A stretch of 64,000 bases of DNA, from the NCBI GenBank assembly GCA_000827495.1, contig KN817518.1, positions 832,405-896,404 on the forward strand, in the 5' to 3' direction. Under the pieces are notes generated by a model. That model was not told where the DNA came from, made no database searches, and worked only from the letters and a program-made list of their open reading frames with translations. Positions 21,990-33,120 of the stretch are shown one piece after another. Each line of letters begins with the position of its first letter. The stretch's first letter is position 1. Source of the DNA: Hypholoma sublateritium FD-334 SS-4. Its lineage: Eukaryota; Basidiomycota; Agaricomycetes; Agaricales; Strophariaceae. Made by a program: the position numbers and the translations under genes.

Positions 21990-23753
21990 ATGTCGTTACC
22001 GGAAACCTCTAATAAGAGGCCCATCAGAGAGGAGGTACGACCAATAAAATATGATCTACCAGGCAGCACACTGAGCGCTTGGCAAGATTGTTGATCTGGC
22101 AGCTACTTTGGCAGACACCCAAGCAAAGCTGCAGCAAATAGCAGAGCGCATTGTCGACGATGATGTATCCAGCTGGAGAAAACGATATGAAGAGCTGGAA
22201 AAATCTCATAGGGAAGCTGTGAATAGCGCCAAATGGCTCCGAGCGCAAAACATCGACTTAGAAAACAAACTAAGTAATTACAAACCCGAAATGAACAATG
22301 CTCTTACTGCAAGAGAGGATGCCTTTCGAAAATTGAAGCACGCAAGGAAGGTTATTCGCGACCTTCTCACTGAACGTGTATGTTGATTATTGTTCGTTAT
22401 TGGCATGCACTTGCTGTATTGACTCTTCCGGGTTCCCTTCTTTCCATTTCCAGCGAGACATGTCCAGTCCAAGGAGTGGTACGCTCACGCAGGAAGATAT
22501 AGACGAAGCTCTCGACGATGGGCCTGGCCCCTCTCGCTCAGAGTCAAGTTCTTCCAGCAATAGTAGTGAAAAAACCGTTCGCTTGCATCTCGCTAACTCC
22601 CCTTCGCAGACAGAAGGGGGCCGTAGTTCTACCACCGATTCCGGACACTCAGCATCGACTTTTCCTCGGTCTGGTATGGTAACATCACCGGCCAGGTCAG
22701 TTATAAGGCCATCTGCGAGAGGTTCACAGCAGCCAGGTTCCCCGCTGCGTGCCGGGCCATCTGCGAGATCCTTTCAATCATTAACCGAAATGGCTTCGCG
22801 GGCACAGAGCCCTATCGAAACTTCCAGTAGCAGAGTCCAATCACCAGATGTGGAAACGTGGAGAGTTCATTTCAGAAATCCTCCCGGGGTGGCTGTTCTT
22901 CAAGAAGGGCCCATTACATGGGATAGGCTGCAAGCAACACTGAACCTTGAAGATGATACGGTGAGGTCAACAAACTTTTTTTTCTTGAGCAAGGAATTAA
23001 TACTTTATAAAGGCAAATTCGTTACACAGGTAGGTCCAGTTTCATTGATTTCATTATTGGGAAAGTTGTATTTTTTCTGATTTGATTCGGCCGGTAAGCC
23101 TCGTATCGTCCCCCGATCTGGGTATGAAGCTTGTGATCACGCATTACGGGAAGAAGGCAACCGTAGCTTGTCTTCTTGATCCAATCCTTGTGGACATTCC
23201 AGGCAAAAGTTACCTACTGGAATGGGGGCGACCAAGAACGAACCGAAAACTTGAACAGTATATCTCTTTCAATAAAGCCGCAGATTCCGCATTTCACACA
23301 TTCCTTCACCCTCCAAACAAGGTAAGTTGCACAACTAAGTTGTTGATGAGGTCGTCATTAAATGTGACTTGCTTCACTAGAACTACTGGTTCTACGTCGG
23401 GGTTTTGGAATGGACTCCAATCCCTGCCCCGGTTGCAGATTTGTGGACAATCCTCGATGATTCTGTAGGTTCTTTTGACTTGCATGCCCACGAAAACCCA
23501 AGCGCTGACTGGCATCGTTCATCAGAGCAGAAAACAAGTGTTGGACATATTGGTCAAGCGGACTAACGGGGAAGTCAAGGAGTCCGAGATAGTAAACCTA
23601 CTTGACAGTGGGGCCTTGGAGCACTTTTGGGTTGAATTGACCGCTATCGGTGACCCAAGCGTTTCCTTCGACTTTGCGACTGAGGTATTGGGGAGACAGG
23701 CATCGCCATTTAGCCCGTCCAGCGGACGACGGGCCGCGGGCGTGAAGGAATAG
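21990..23753 (+). CDS. Unrecognised coiled-coil protein with a 17-nt microexon
   Basis: No family recognised. Predicted 464 aa from exons 21990-22034, 22087-22377, 22454-22960, 23013-23029, 23099-23321, 23381-23464, 23526-23753 (1395 nt). Residues 15-110 are charged and helical, probably coiled coil (WRKRYEELEKSHREAVNSAK, ALTAREDAFRKLKHARKV). Residues 115-260 are Ser-rich and disordered. The C-terminal 190 residues look folded (WRVHFRNPPGVAVLQEGPIT, LLEWGRPRTNRKLEQYISF, NYWFYVGVLEWTPIPAPVAD). The microexon is inferred: with both flanking introns (good donors gtgagg and gtaggt) removed, the frame continues; without it the model fails. An in-frame upstream ATG at 21876 is an alternative start. 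Confidence 0.7.
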
Positions 23754-24091
23754 ATTAGAGAAGGGATGATGGAGTGCGGAGAAATGCCAGCATCAATCCC
23801 ATCAAGCCAGCATGTTTGAAGTGTATTACGATTCCGAATTTGTTTGGCAAGAGCATCGTTCATTATGAAACCCGAATGGGGATGGAGGGAGTGTGTGGTA
23901 ACAATGGTAACTGGTGACTATTACCCCATTTGAATTGATGCTCCATGATCGGGCTGGCTGGGAATCCATTATACCTTGAATAAAACCTTTTCTCTCTCAC
24001 CGGTGTCGTTTCTCCATCTTTGCTTCCCTTTCTCTTTGCCTGCTCCGCAGAGCCTTTGGTGGTTCGCTTCCGCTGCACCCACGACTCGATC
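23754..24091. other. Intergenic
   Basis: 338 bases with no gene recognised. The last 100 are C/T-rich leader sequence of the following gene. Confidence 0.5.
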
Positions 24092-25316
24092 ATGGACGCG
24101 ACAGTTCGCCGGTCGTCCAGTCGTGTTCATACATTCATTGCGCTCACTGTCCTTGCTCTTGTCATGCTTTCTGGTAGCTCGCGCGCACATTCTGCTCAAG
24201 TTGCTCACAATAGGCGGGACATCTTCATCCGTCAAAATGGCTCCACCGATGCATCTTCCGGCACTATCTTTTCTTCGCCTTCCATTGTGTCAACAGATTC
24301 AGTTCTGTCCAGCACATTTACTTTATCGATTGTGTCTACGCAGAGTTCTTCGACGACTAGCAAGTCTGCAACACATACGACAAATACGTCCAGTGTTACC
24401 TCTTCGACAACTTCTGCCGCGTCTTCGACTTTTACCTCATCAAGATCTTCAATCGCGTCCTCGTCTCAGCACTCTTCGACTACCCCACTACAATCATCGT
24501 GCGTAATCAGTCCGGTATCCTAGAGGCCTGTCGCAATAAACTAACCGTTTATATATATAGAACTCTACCACCAACTAGTACTCGGTCTAGCAGTACTTCA
24601 ACGGCCACCGCGCCTCCTACCTCCAGTTCTGTTTCTACCTCAAGTTTACCCACTTCTCAACCCCAACCTGCCACGACATTATTCGTTCCAGGCACAGTCT
24701 TGTCTACACCCACAATTTCAGCTCTTTCTGATGCAACCTCGACGCCAGCGGTAACGACCCCGACCAGTGTCGTTTCAGCCGCCGAAAATGCATCCAGGTC
24801 AGTCTATATCATCCGCTGATTAGGCCACCTATTTACCGCCTCCAATTATACAGTTTCTGGAGTAAGAAAGGCGCAGTAGCGGCGACTTTCGTGATTGTCA
24901 CCTTGGTATTCTTGGCTTTATCAGCATTTGCAGTTATTGCATTTTTGAAACGACGCAGCAAGCGCAGAGACAACGGGATCCACGACGATATGTTCGAGAA
25001 TTATGCAACGAGCGAGCATCGCAGCAACTCCCCTGGGCCGAGCATTAACGCCGCCCCCATGGACGCATTCGCCTCGCAATATAACTTCTACGGAATTGGC
25101 GAGACCCGTATTGCTCAGTCCTCTTCGCCCGTACAACACCCTGATTACTACAATCAATCATCACCTGCGAGATACATCTCCCCTTCCAAGGCTCTGGCCT
25201 CTCAAGCCGCGCCATCCCCCGAATTCCGAAACCCAGTTGGTCGCGCGTCTAACGCGCGCGACTCGCACCCCATATCTATTGATTCATTCTACGGTGCTGC
25301 CGGGCAGCCTGTTTAA
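24092..25316 (+). CDS. Ser/Thr-rich single-pass membrane protein (Mid2/Wsc-like layout)
   Basis: Predicted 368-aa type I surface protein. Exons 24092-24498, 24561-24797, 24854-25316 (1107 nt). An N-terminal hydrophobic segment (HTFIALTVLALVMLSGSS) acts as signal peptide or anchor. About 200 residues of Ser/Thr/Pro-rich sequence follow, likely O-mannosylated. One transmembrane helix comes next (AVAATFVIVTLVFLALSAFA, with VIAFLKRRSKRR after it) with a basic stop-transfer. The cytoplasmic tail of about 110 residues is rich in Ser, Pro and Tyr. This is the layout of fungal wall-stress sensors such as Mid2 and Wsc proteins, but no cysteine-rich WSC domain is present. The sensor role is inference. 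Confidence 0.75.
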
Positions 25317-26541
25317 CCTGGATACGCCTCGTAGGCAATCTACGGTGTATTATCCCGGATATTATCCACACCTGTTTATTATGTATGCAACCATTACCTG
25401 TTACACGCTCCATGAAGCACCCATCTATTCGACATCTGCACTCCATGCTCAGTTTCTGCGAAGCCTGTCCCCGTTCATAATGTACTATTGCCACACGGAA
25501 CTGTACTCATTTACTGATTACAATAATGATCAACACATCTGAAGCCAAATCTTGGCTTGTGATCAAGACACTACATCCACGAATGATCCGGATTGATTGT
25601 GCTGGTTGTGTCGATGCCACTCAACAGGTGACGCTAACTGTTTCAGCTCCCGGCAATCTCGCCTCTGTCGGGCATAAGTGCCGTTTCCCTAAATATCGAC
25701 ATCGTGAAAACGACAACATCAGTTTTAGAGTCCTCAAAAGTCCTCAGTCGTTCAAGCTGTCATCGAAATTAAGTAGAGGCGTCAAAATGGCATCAAATCC
25801 TTCTTCGTCGGTGTTGGCTTGGCCAGTATATAAGTATTCACCCAACATTGGGCTTCAAGTTGTTTCATTAACATAAGATATTGAAGGGGAACCTAGCTCG
25901 AGGATTAAATTTGCTGTTCAAATAAATAGTCGAGCCTTTTTCGATTATAAGTTTCACGGTTTCAAAAAGAAAGTCAAAACCCGACGCCGCGACAACTTGA
26001 AGTGTTTCATGGATTCACTGATGTTCCCATTCAATTATCAGAACTGATTTTTGCATGGTAAAGACGATGCATTTTAGGTAGTCTCTTGATCTTGCTTACC
26101 CTGCGCCCCATTTCTGTATCATGTACATATGCCACAAGTGGGTCGCCTCGAGGCTCACAATTGGCTCACAGGCGCCCATCTGCTGATGCGTGCATCTAAA
26201 GATGTACGGCTAGCGCACTAGCGGTTCATATTCTCTTGTACTTCGGGCCGCGTTTAGTTGTTGACCCTTTTTCCAAGTTTGATAACCCGCTTGTAACCCG
26301 CAGATGCAGATAGATACAGATGGAATTGCAGGTCTTGTGGAGGTCCAGGGGGGAACCGGACCGCACAGACGGGCCGTGGTCGCCGCCCCGTCATGATCAT
26401 GCATCTTCGGAGCAGAATTCACAAGGCATCGCTATAAAGAAGAGCGCGCAGAAGTCATGAGAGCAAGGAAGCCCTCAAGCTTATCCATTCCGCTTTCCCC
26501 ACATTGCGCAACAATTCTACCTACTTTACCGGATAGCAGTT
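25317..26541. other. Intergenic, 1.2 kb
   Basis: No gene recognised. Open frames at 25526-25876 and 25003-25542 (frame-shifted over the end of the preceding gene) have no motifs. The right end is the promoter of the aldo-keto reductase, with a TATA box at 26433-26439. Confidence 0.5.
26433..26439 (+). promoter_or_regulatory. TATA box of the aldo-keto reductase gene
   Basis: TATAAAG 103 bases upstream of the ATG at 26542, preceding a C/T-rich leader. Confidence 0.5.
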
Positions 26542-27921
26542 ATGTCGTTTGGAAATATCATCAACCTCGCCGATGGGTCCACCATCCCCCAAATCGGACT
26601 TGGAACGTGGATGTCGAAGCCCAAGGAGGTCGAGAATGCTGTAAGTGGCGTATTTTATCTTGCGTCTGATAAATTCGTGTGGACAAAGAGAATCTGCAAA
26701 AGAAATGATGTTTGGTTTGCAAAATGTTCGATGTTGATGTTGATAGTTCGCCGTTCTTTCGCTTAGGTCGAGATCGCAGTGAAAAACGGGTACCGCCATC
26801 TCGACCTGGCCATGGTGTACCAGAACCAGGACGAGGTCGGAGCGGCGCTGAAGAAGGTTATCCCGTCCGTTGTGAAGCGCGAAGAGCTCTTCATCACATC
26901 GAAGCTTTGGAATTCCGGGCATCAGCCCGAGGAGGTCGAAAAGGAGCTCGACGCGACGCTGGCGCAGCTTGGGCTGGACTACGTCGATTTGTATCGTGCG
27001 TAAAAATATGCTATGGGCGAGCCCAGTGCAGAGATGCTGACTTGTAATGCTCTGCAGTTATTCACTGGCCGATTGCCTTTACGCCCGGCCAGGGACTCTT
27101 CCCTCCCCATCCTTCTGTGGCTGGCCAAGTCGAGATCGACGACAATGTCACGTTGGTTGATACATGGAAGGCCATGCTCAAACTCCCGAAGTCAAAGGTG
27201 TGTGTACACTGGTAGTATTGCAGGAAAGCATCTATATTCCATGCTATAGGTCAAAGCCGTCGGCGTCTCGAACTTCACAATTGAGCACTTGGAGGGAATC
27301 ATCAACGCGACTGGTGTGGTTCCTGTATGTACCTTCAAACAGGGAATGGCTAGAGAAGGTCTGATTTTGATTGCTTTGCATAGATTGCGAACCAGATCGA
27401 AGCGCACCCGCTTTTGCCCCAGGATGACCTCGTCGCTTACTGCAAGGAAAAGAACATCCATATCACAGCTTATAGTCCTCTTGGAAATAACGGTACCGTA
27501 GTGGCAAAGCTGTCAGACTTGGGCGGCGAAGCTGATCTCAAAATTTCAAGTGTTCGGAAAGCCAAAATTGACAGATCACCCGGTTGTCATTGAAGTGGCC
27601 ACAAAGTTGAACGCGACGCCCGCGCAAGTCTTGGTTGCGTGGGGCGCTCACCGCGGATATTCTGTCATCCCGAAGAGTGTGCAAGAAGACCGCATTGTGT
27701 CGAACTTTAAGCAAGTTAAGCTCAGCGACGAGGACTACGAGAAAGTCACGGCGATTGGTGTTGGAAATAGGACTCGGTGAGATGCATTTGAGTTGTTTTT
27801 AGCCTTTGGCTGATATGCTGCCAGATTCAATATTCCGTTGACGACATGCAATCCGGTGTGGGATATCGACTGCTTTGGAGAGCCAGAGGAGAAGCAGACC
27901 AAGCACAAGGTCAACATTTAG
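26542..27921 (+). CDS. Aldo-keto reductase
   Basis: Predicted NADPH-dependent carbonyl reductase, 324 aa, cytosolic. Exons 26542-26640, 26767-26995, 27058-27197, 27250-27324, 27384-27492, 27551-27776, 27825-27921 (975 nt). AKR signatures are in order: [40 protein letters not shown] (catalytic Asp and Tyr), FITSKLWN (catalytic Lys), IHWPIAF (catalytic His), [30 protein letters not shown] and the cofactor-binding region [15 protein letters not shown]. The ending CFGEPEE resembles yeast Gcy1/Ypr1-type glycerol or aldehyde reductases. Replacement of the usual A in DTA.xY by L-A-M is mild. The physiological substrate is not determined. Confidence 0.92.
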
Positions 27922-28325
27922 AGGGCTGTGGAAGTGTAACGTACGAAGGAATCCATAGCAGACATGTAAATATGAGCAAATGGTCCGTGCGCGAGGCGGA
28001 GCAGAATAAATAGGCGCGGCGGGCAAATGAACAACTCATACTTACCTTGATGGCATAGGCCCCTTCAAGTACCTGGGTCTGTGGGCCGTGGAAATCCCCC
28101 ATAGCACGGCGACCTTGTCCTCAGGGGGTGTCTGCGGCTTGTATGGGCTTAGGCTCATGCACCGTCTCAATATTTCCCTGTCCCGCTCCGGCCACTCTGG
28201 CTGGGCGGGCTTCTTTTTTGTTCTTTGATGGTCCTAACCCTAACCTTAATACAATACAAATATGACATAACATTTTCCATATATGGGCATATATCAGGGG
28301 CTGCCTTGGACAACTCTCCTTTGCA
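27922..28325. other. Intergenic, promoter side of the enoyl-CoA hydratase
   Basis: No gene recognised. Contains a short run CCTAACCCTAACCTT near 28233, too brief to call telomeric. Confidence 0.5.
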
Positions 28326-29497
28326 ATGGCACTCTTCATTCGTACTGCTCGGTGCAACACCAGACTGCGTCTCACTCGCTTTCTGCAGACCCACGTTTCT
28401 GCACAGGCATATCTGGAGCCATTAGCTAGTCATCCAGGAATAACCTGTCTCTCACTCAACAGGCCGCAAAGTAGAAATGCTATCTCGATGACCCTGCTTC
28501 AAGTAAATATCATGGACGATCTTTCTTGTTGCTATCTACTCAACTGACCACAGCAACTGCGAGAGAGCCTCGAAATCGCGCATTATGACAAGAGGTAGGT
28601 CTGTGTTCCTATGGTATTGCACATCAACTTATCAATGAATACAGTGTTCGCGTTTTGATTCTCCGTTCATCGACAGTCGGGTCGTTCTGCGCTGGCGCTG
28701 ACCTTGCTGAGCGCCGGACCATGTCGCAACTACAGGTTGCCAGATTTCTCGCGGATCTACGCGACGCGCTTGGGAAGCTCGAATCGCTCCCAATGCCAAC
28801 CATCGCCGCCATTGACGGTCCTGCCCTTGGAGGCGGTTTGGAACTGAGCTTGGCCTGCGATCTACGTGTTGCCGGTAAGCTACACTTCCCATTTCTTCGT
28901 CCCTATGCTTATGTGTGCCAGGTAATGACGTCACAAAGATTGGGCTACCTGAAACTGGCCTGGGGATCATTCCTGGTGCCGGTGGGACCCAGAGAGCAAC
29001 AAGACTGCTGGGTCCATCGAAAGCGAAAGACTTGATATTCACGGGCCGGGCGTTGACCTCTGCGGAGGCACTCGAATGGGGTTGGTTTCTATCCTTCCGG
29101 CTGTCTTCCATGAATAATACTAATGATCTTCAATGGTAGGTCTTGTCAACTATGTCGCAACCCCCGGGACAACGGCCTTCGATCGCTCCCTCATTTTAGC
29201 TGAGGCGATAGCTCGAAACGGTGGACACTTTGCCACACACTCCATAAGCCCGTTCATTGAGCTGATCCCTTTCTAGCGCCTTTAGCGCTCCGCGCTGCGA
29301 AGCAGGCCATCTCTAGATCGGAGGATTTACCCTTGGAAACAGGTATACCTCTTCATAACTAGTATCACCTATACTAATTCGTCCAAGGTCTCGATTTTGA
29401 AAGGGCATCGTATGAGACACTTCTGACCAGCCGGGACCGCAGCGAGGCGCTTGAGGCTTTCCGCGAAAAACGCCGGCCAATATTCACGGGCGAATAA
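28326..29497 (+). CDS. Enoyl-CoA hydratase, AUH/methylglutaconyl-CoA hydratase type
   Basis: Predicted crotonase-fold enzyme, 287 aa. Exons 28326-28502, 28554-28594, 28645-28874, 28922-29080, 29140-29220, 29277-29342, 29388-29497 (864 nt). The first 25 residues are Arg-rich and lack acids ([20 protein letters not shown]), so mitochondrial import is likely. Crotonase motifs: [24 protein letters not shown] (oxyanion hole), [39 protein letters not shown] (two active-site Glu positions) and ALRAAKQAI. The closest type I recognise is AUH, which hydrates 3-methylglutaconyl-CoA in leucine breakdown. Another short-chain enoyl-CoA hydratase is possible. The donor of the intron at 29221 is weak (gtggac). 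Confidence 0.88.
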
Positions 29498-29573
29498 TTA
29501 GGGTATCGTATTGTACAGGGATATACTACAACATGTCCATGTTCAATAATACAAGCGTCGGCCCCGGTCACAA

Positions 29574-32500
29574 TCATACATTGAGGCCGCCAAATGGTCG
29601 CGAGAAGGTGCCCGTGAGTCCGGAAGGCATGGTGGGCATCGCCAGCGTGCCCATCGAAAGCCCATCGACTTTCAGCCCTTCCAGGTCTTTCATCATCACG
29701 CTGAGACGCGCAAAGCGGTCGCGCAGGCCGGGGCCCTGCGCCTCGGGGAGGGCCTCTGAGTCGAAACCTTTCTCAAACTGGCCCCAGTCGCTACGGAGGG
29801 ATAAATACGGCTTGAGCAATGAGGAGTCAATGCGCCCAAGGTAGCCTTCTGTGATGTACGATTTGAGGATTTCCGGCCGGACGAGGAATACATTTCCGAG
29901 TTGGCGAATGAACTCAAAACGCTCGTGCAGTGCTGGGATGCCGAAGCTGCTGACTGTGTCTTGGTATGATTTGAGATCTCTGTAGAGATAAGCGTGAGTT
30001 TGAGTGACATGCAGAAACGGCGACTACGCACTTTGCAAGCATCAAACCGCCTGTCGCACTGACTGGGAATTTGCGCAGGTGGTCCAGGAGCAGACTGAAG
30101 ACGATGGGTCAGCAAATTCTGATAGTCCGCGAATACCATGTGCTTTCACCTGTGGAATGCAACGCCGATCTCTGTCAAAAAGACCTCCAAGTTTTTCCCA
30201 CTCAAATTCTGCTTTGCAGCGTCCCTGACCTTTTCGAGACTTTCACAACACGCTACACATGGTTCTGTGTTCACCCTCGCGAAAGACAAGTCGTCGTTCC
30301 GCGGCTTGAAATCATTACGCTTTTGCTTCGTCAACTGCAGGGACAACCAGTTAATAATCGCTGAGGGTAAAAGGTTAAGTAATTTCGAAAGGGCTTTGGA
30401 AATAGGGTAAGTCATACCATCAACAGTGCGCTGGAGCAGGGTGTTCGCTCCGCTTTCCATACGGTTTACAGTTTGGTTATTAAACAGTACCATCTCGCGT
30501 CGGATGGTGACCGACGAGCTTGCCAGAGGGAGGAGAGCAATGTTGACGTATTGCTGCCATAAATGGCAGATAAGATCGATGGCTTTCACGATCGTCAGCG
30601 CTTGGAGATTCGGCTCGCTCTTGTTATCTGCCGATTCCAGGCGTATTTGGGCACTTCAGGTACATCAGCATAAGGTATCGATGAGAAAAATGTATCTGCT
30701 CACGTCTCAAGTGCAATATCAACATACGAATTGCCGATTGCTTCCGCCAGTACTCGCAGCAGGGTAGACGTGTTTTTGGGCCTTCGAACCAATGAGTAAA
30801 TGACAACAGGTGAGTACATGCCAGCCAGCGTACACGTCATTTGCAGAGCTAAGCTCGACACAGCGGCCGATCGCTTCCGCATGCCATTTCAGCATTTTCT
30901 CGGCGAGGTCGATGCTTAGCGCGCCGTCTTCGTCACGGATGGGCTCCTCGGGCGATTTGTCGTTGTTTCGATCCGGATTGATGACCCCGAATCGCATGAG
31001 AGCCGCTGCAGCTTGGGCAGACGGTGTGTTCCCGCCGGCGGCAGCATTTGCGACTGTAGTGGAACTGATCTGATTGAGCATCCGGTCGAACATGGACGAT
31101 TTTCCCTTCTGCGTTTTTTGCTGTTACCGAGTCAAAAATTAGCTTTTAGTGCTCAATCGCATAGGGAAGCCCACTAACATGGTACCGCGCGAAGTTGGCC
31201 AGCAGATTGCCGTACAGAGTCGTCAAATTCTTGGTTTCGCGCTCCATGTAGCGCTGGCCCTCGGTGTACGGCACGAAGAGCTCTTCCATCGCTGTCTCCA
31301 GCATCGTGCTGATAGCGGCTGAGGGTGCAGCTCCCGTCGCAGGCGCGGAGCCCATCAGTGATCTACGGAACTCTGTGACTTCGTACGGAGTGCGCGAGGC
31401 CATGTGTGGGAGTTCGTGTGCTTTGAGGTCTTCGACTAATGTGGATGCTTGGAGATGGGCTAGTTGCAGGACACGGAGATACGCGAGGTCTGAGATGTCC
31501 GTCCCTTTGTGAAGCAGTTGTTCCATGTGTTGTTGTATCTAGGTGATTGTATTCAGTAAACCGCAGCATCAAAGCGAGGAAGTTTCGCACCGATTGTGCG
31601 AATACTCGCTGCAGGAAAACCTGCATCACTACAGGAGGGTTGGGGAATACAGCCTTTACGATCTGGGCCTCGGTGTCGACTGTGGAACGAATTTCAGCAA
31701 ACAATTCAGTTAAACCGACTTCGGTCTTGGGTGGACTGATGGTGGGGTCATTTATCGTACGCCATCTAAATGAAATAATCGTAAGAAAGTTATATGTAGC
31801 CAGTCGGTCGCAAACAGTGCCTACAAGACTTCATCAACTGGAACAGGCGCCTCGCGAACATTATTGATGAAGAAGTCATGCTGATTGACGTATACTTGTA
31901 CGCATGATGCTCCCCCATTGAATTCAAGCAAAGTTTGGGCACAGTGCTGCACTTAAATATAGGTAAATGGATAGATGTGATGGGAGAGCCACGTACGTGC
32001 ATGAGCTTGGGATCTCCCTTACGGTAGCATCGGTCGAACAGGTTGAGCATCTCCTTCTCGAATTTCTCGCAGTACTTTTCAATATTTTCTCGAGTCTTGA
32101 AGAATGTATCAGAATGCGTGTAATGCCATAAATACCAGGACTGACTTTGTCGGAATTTGGTAGGTCCACTTCTTTTGCAACAGTATTCAGGCGACGTAGA
32201 ACGACTGCGACTTGACGTCGGCCTGCCCTGCCCTCCTTCCTCATTGCATCAAGTCGGCTTGTATCCCCTTTACTGAATTGATTGTAGAAGTCGATGAGAT
32301 CGTATGCCGCTTGAGCTCTTTGGCGCTCAACGTGGACGGTCTCCAATTGATCACCTACTTTCGGTTTAAGAGACAAGGTACTGTGTAGCAACTAGTGACC
32401 TGCCTATTCGAATAGCAGTGCTGCTGACTTCGTTCATGCGGCTTTCCATACCAAAGAACGAGGTCCCAACTTCCTATTCAGCGCGTCTTCAGCGATATCC

Positions 32501-32950
32501 TAAAAGTATTACATGTAGCACTTACTTCAAAGCCTCTAGTTAAATCGGTCATCTTCTTCGAGTACTCCCGTTCTGATACACGAACTGTTTTCTCCATTCG
32601 CTCAGTTTGTGCTTGGACATCCTTGCGGACTGCTATAAGTTTATCGACAGCAGCCTCGAAGGATCGTATAAAAGGCTTAGGATCGAACGCTGGGCAATCA
32701 AGTCAGAAGAGTATCCAAGAAATGCCTCCCGGACAGACGCACGTCCGTTGTCGGCTTTCGACTCTGCGATGAGCTTCTCTGACACAGATCCTACGAACTC
32801 TGTGATGTCGAACTTTCCCTGTGTAATAACTCCGAGTCAGTATCAATCCGGATAGATATTGAATAGCATAGGCACTTTGAAGGCTGACAGCTCAAGATAC
32901 TCTTGGTGGTCATTGTCCTGCGATTTCGACGGTTCTTGTTGCCGGGACAT
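29574..32950 (-). CDS. SEC10: Exocyst complex component Sec10
   Basis: Predicted exocyst subunit that tethers secretory vesicles at growth sites. The start at 32950 (MSRQQEPSKSQDNDHQEY) reads through a short intron into FKGKFDITEFVGSVSEKLIA. A gtgcgt intron then joins SKADNG to PFDPKPFIRSFEAAVDKLIA. Then comes a coiled-coil region (RKDVQAQTERMEKTVRVSE) and the family block ERQRAQAAYDLIDFYNQFS with GDTSRLDAMRKEGRAGRR. Further downstream are LFDRCYRKGDPKLMH, YLRVLQLAHLQASTLVEDL and near the C-terminus GYLGRIDSSLLKPYLSLRSD. The stop follows FSRPFGGLNV. At least nine introns split it; not every junction was refined. It is divergent from ORC4, with 170 bases between the start codons. Confidence 0.9.
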
Positions 32951-33120
32951 GAATTAGAGGCTGCGGGAGGGGGCCAGGGGTTGTGCACAGGTTCCGAGTC
33001 TGAGTTGCAGCAGTTGTTGTTATGGACGTGATCAATGACCGGGCCGGTTTAGGAATATGGTTCCAGGACACCGTCTTCGCGCCTTGCTCAGATATAGTCT
33101 CCACGAACCATAACCTCCAA
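32951..33120. promoter_or_regulatory. Bidirectional promoter SEC10 / ORC4
   Basis: Only 170 bases separate the two divergent ATGs, so both promoters must overlap. No TATA box or clear palindrome was seen. Confidence 0.6.

Noticed and set aside
24003..24506. Alternative frames over the Ser/Thr-rich membrane protein giving 167-176-codon proteins
   Set aside because: The 24092 frame has signal peptide, consistent splice joins and a transmembrane segment; the others are shadows of its repetitive codons.
28230..28245. CCTAACCCTAACCTT, telomere-like repeat
   Set aside because: Only two units, inside a gene-rich region; no interstitial array.
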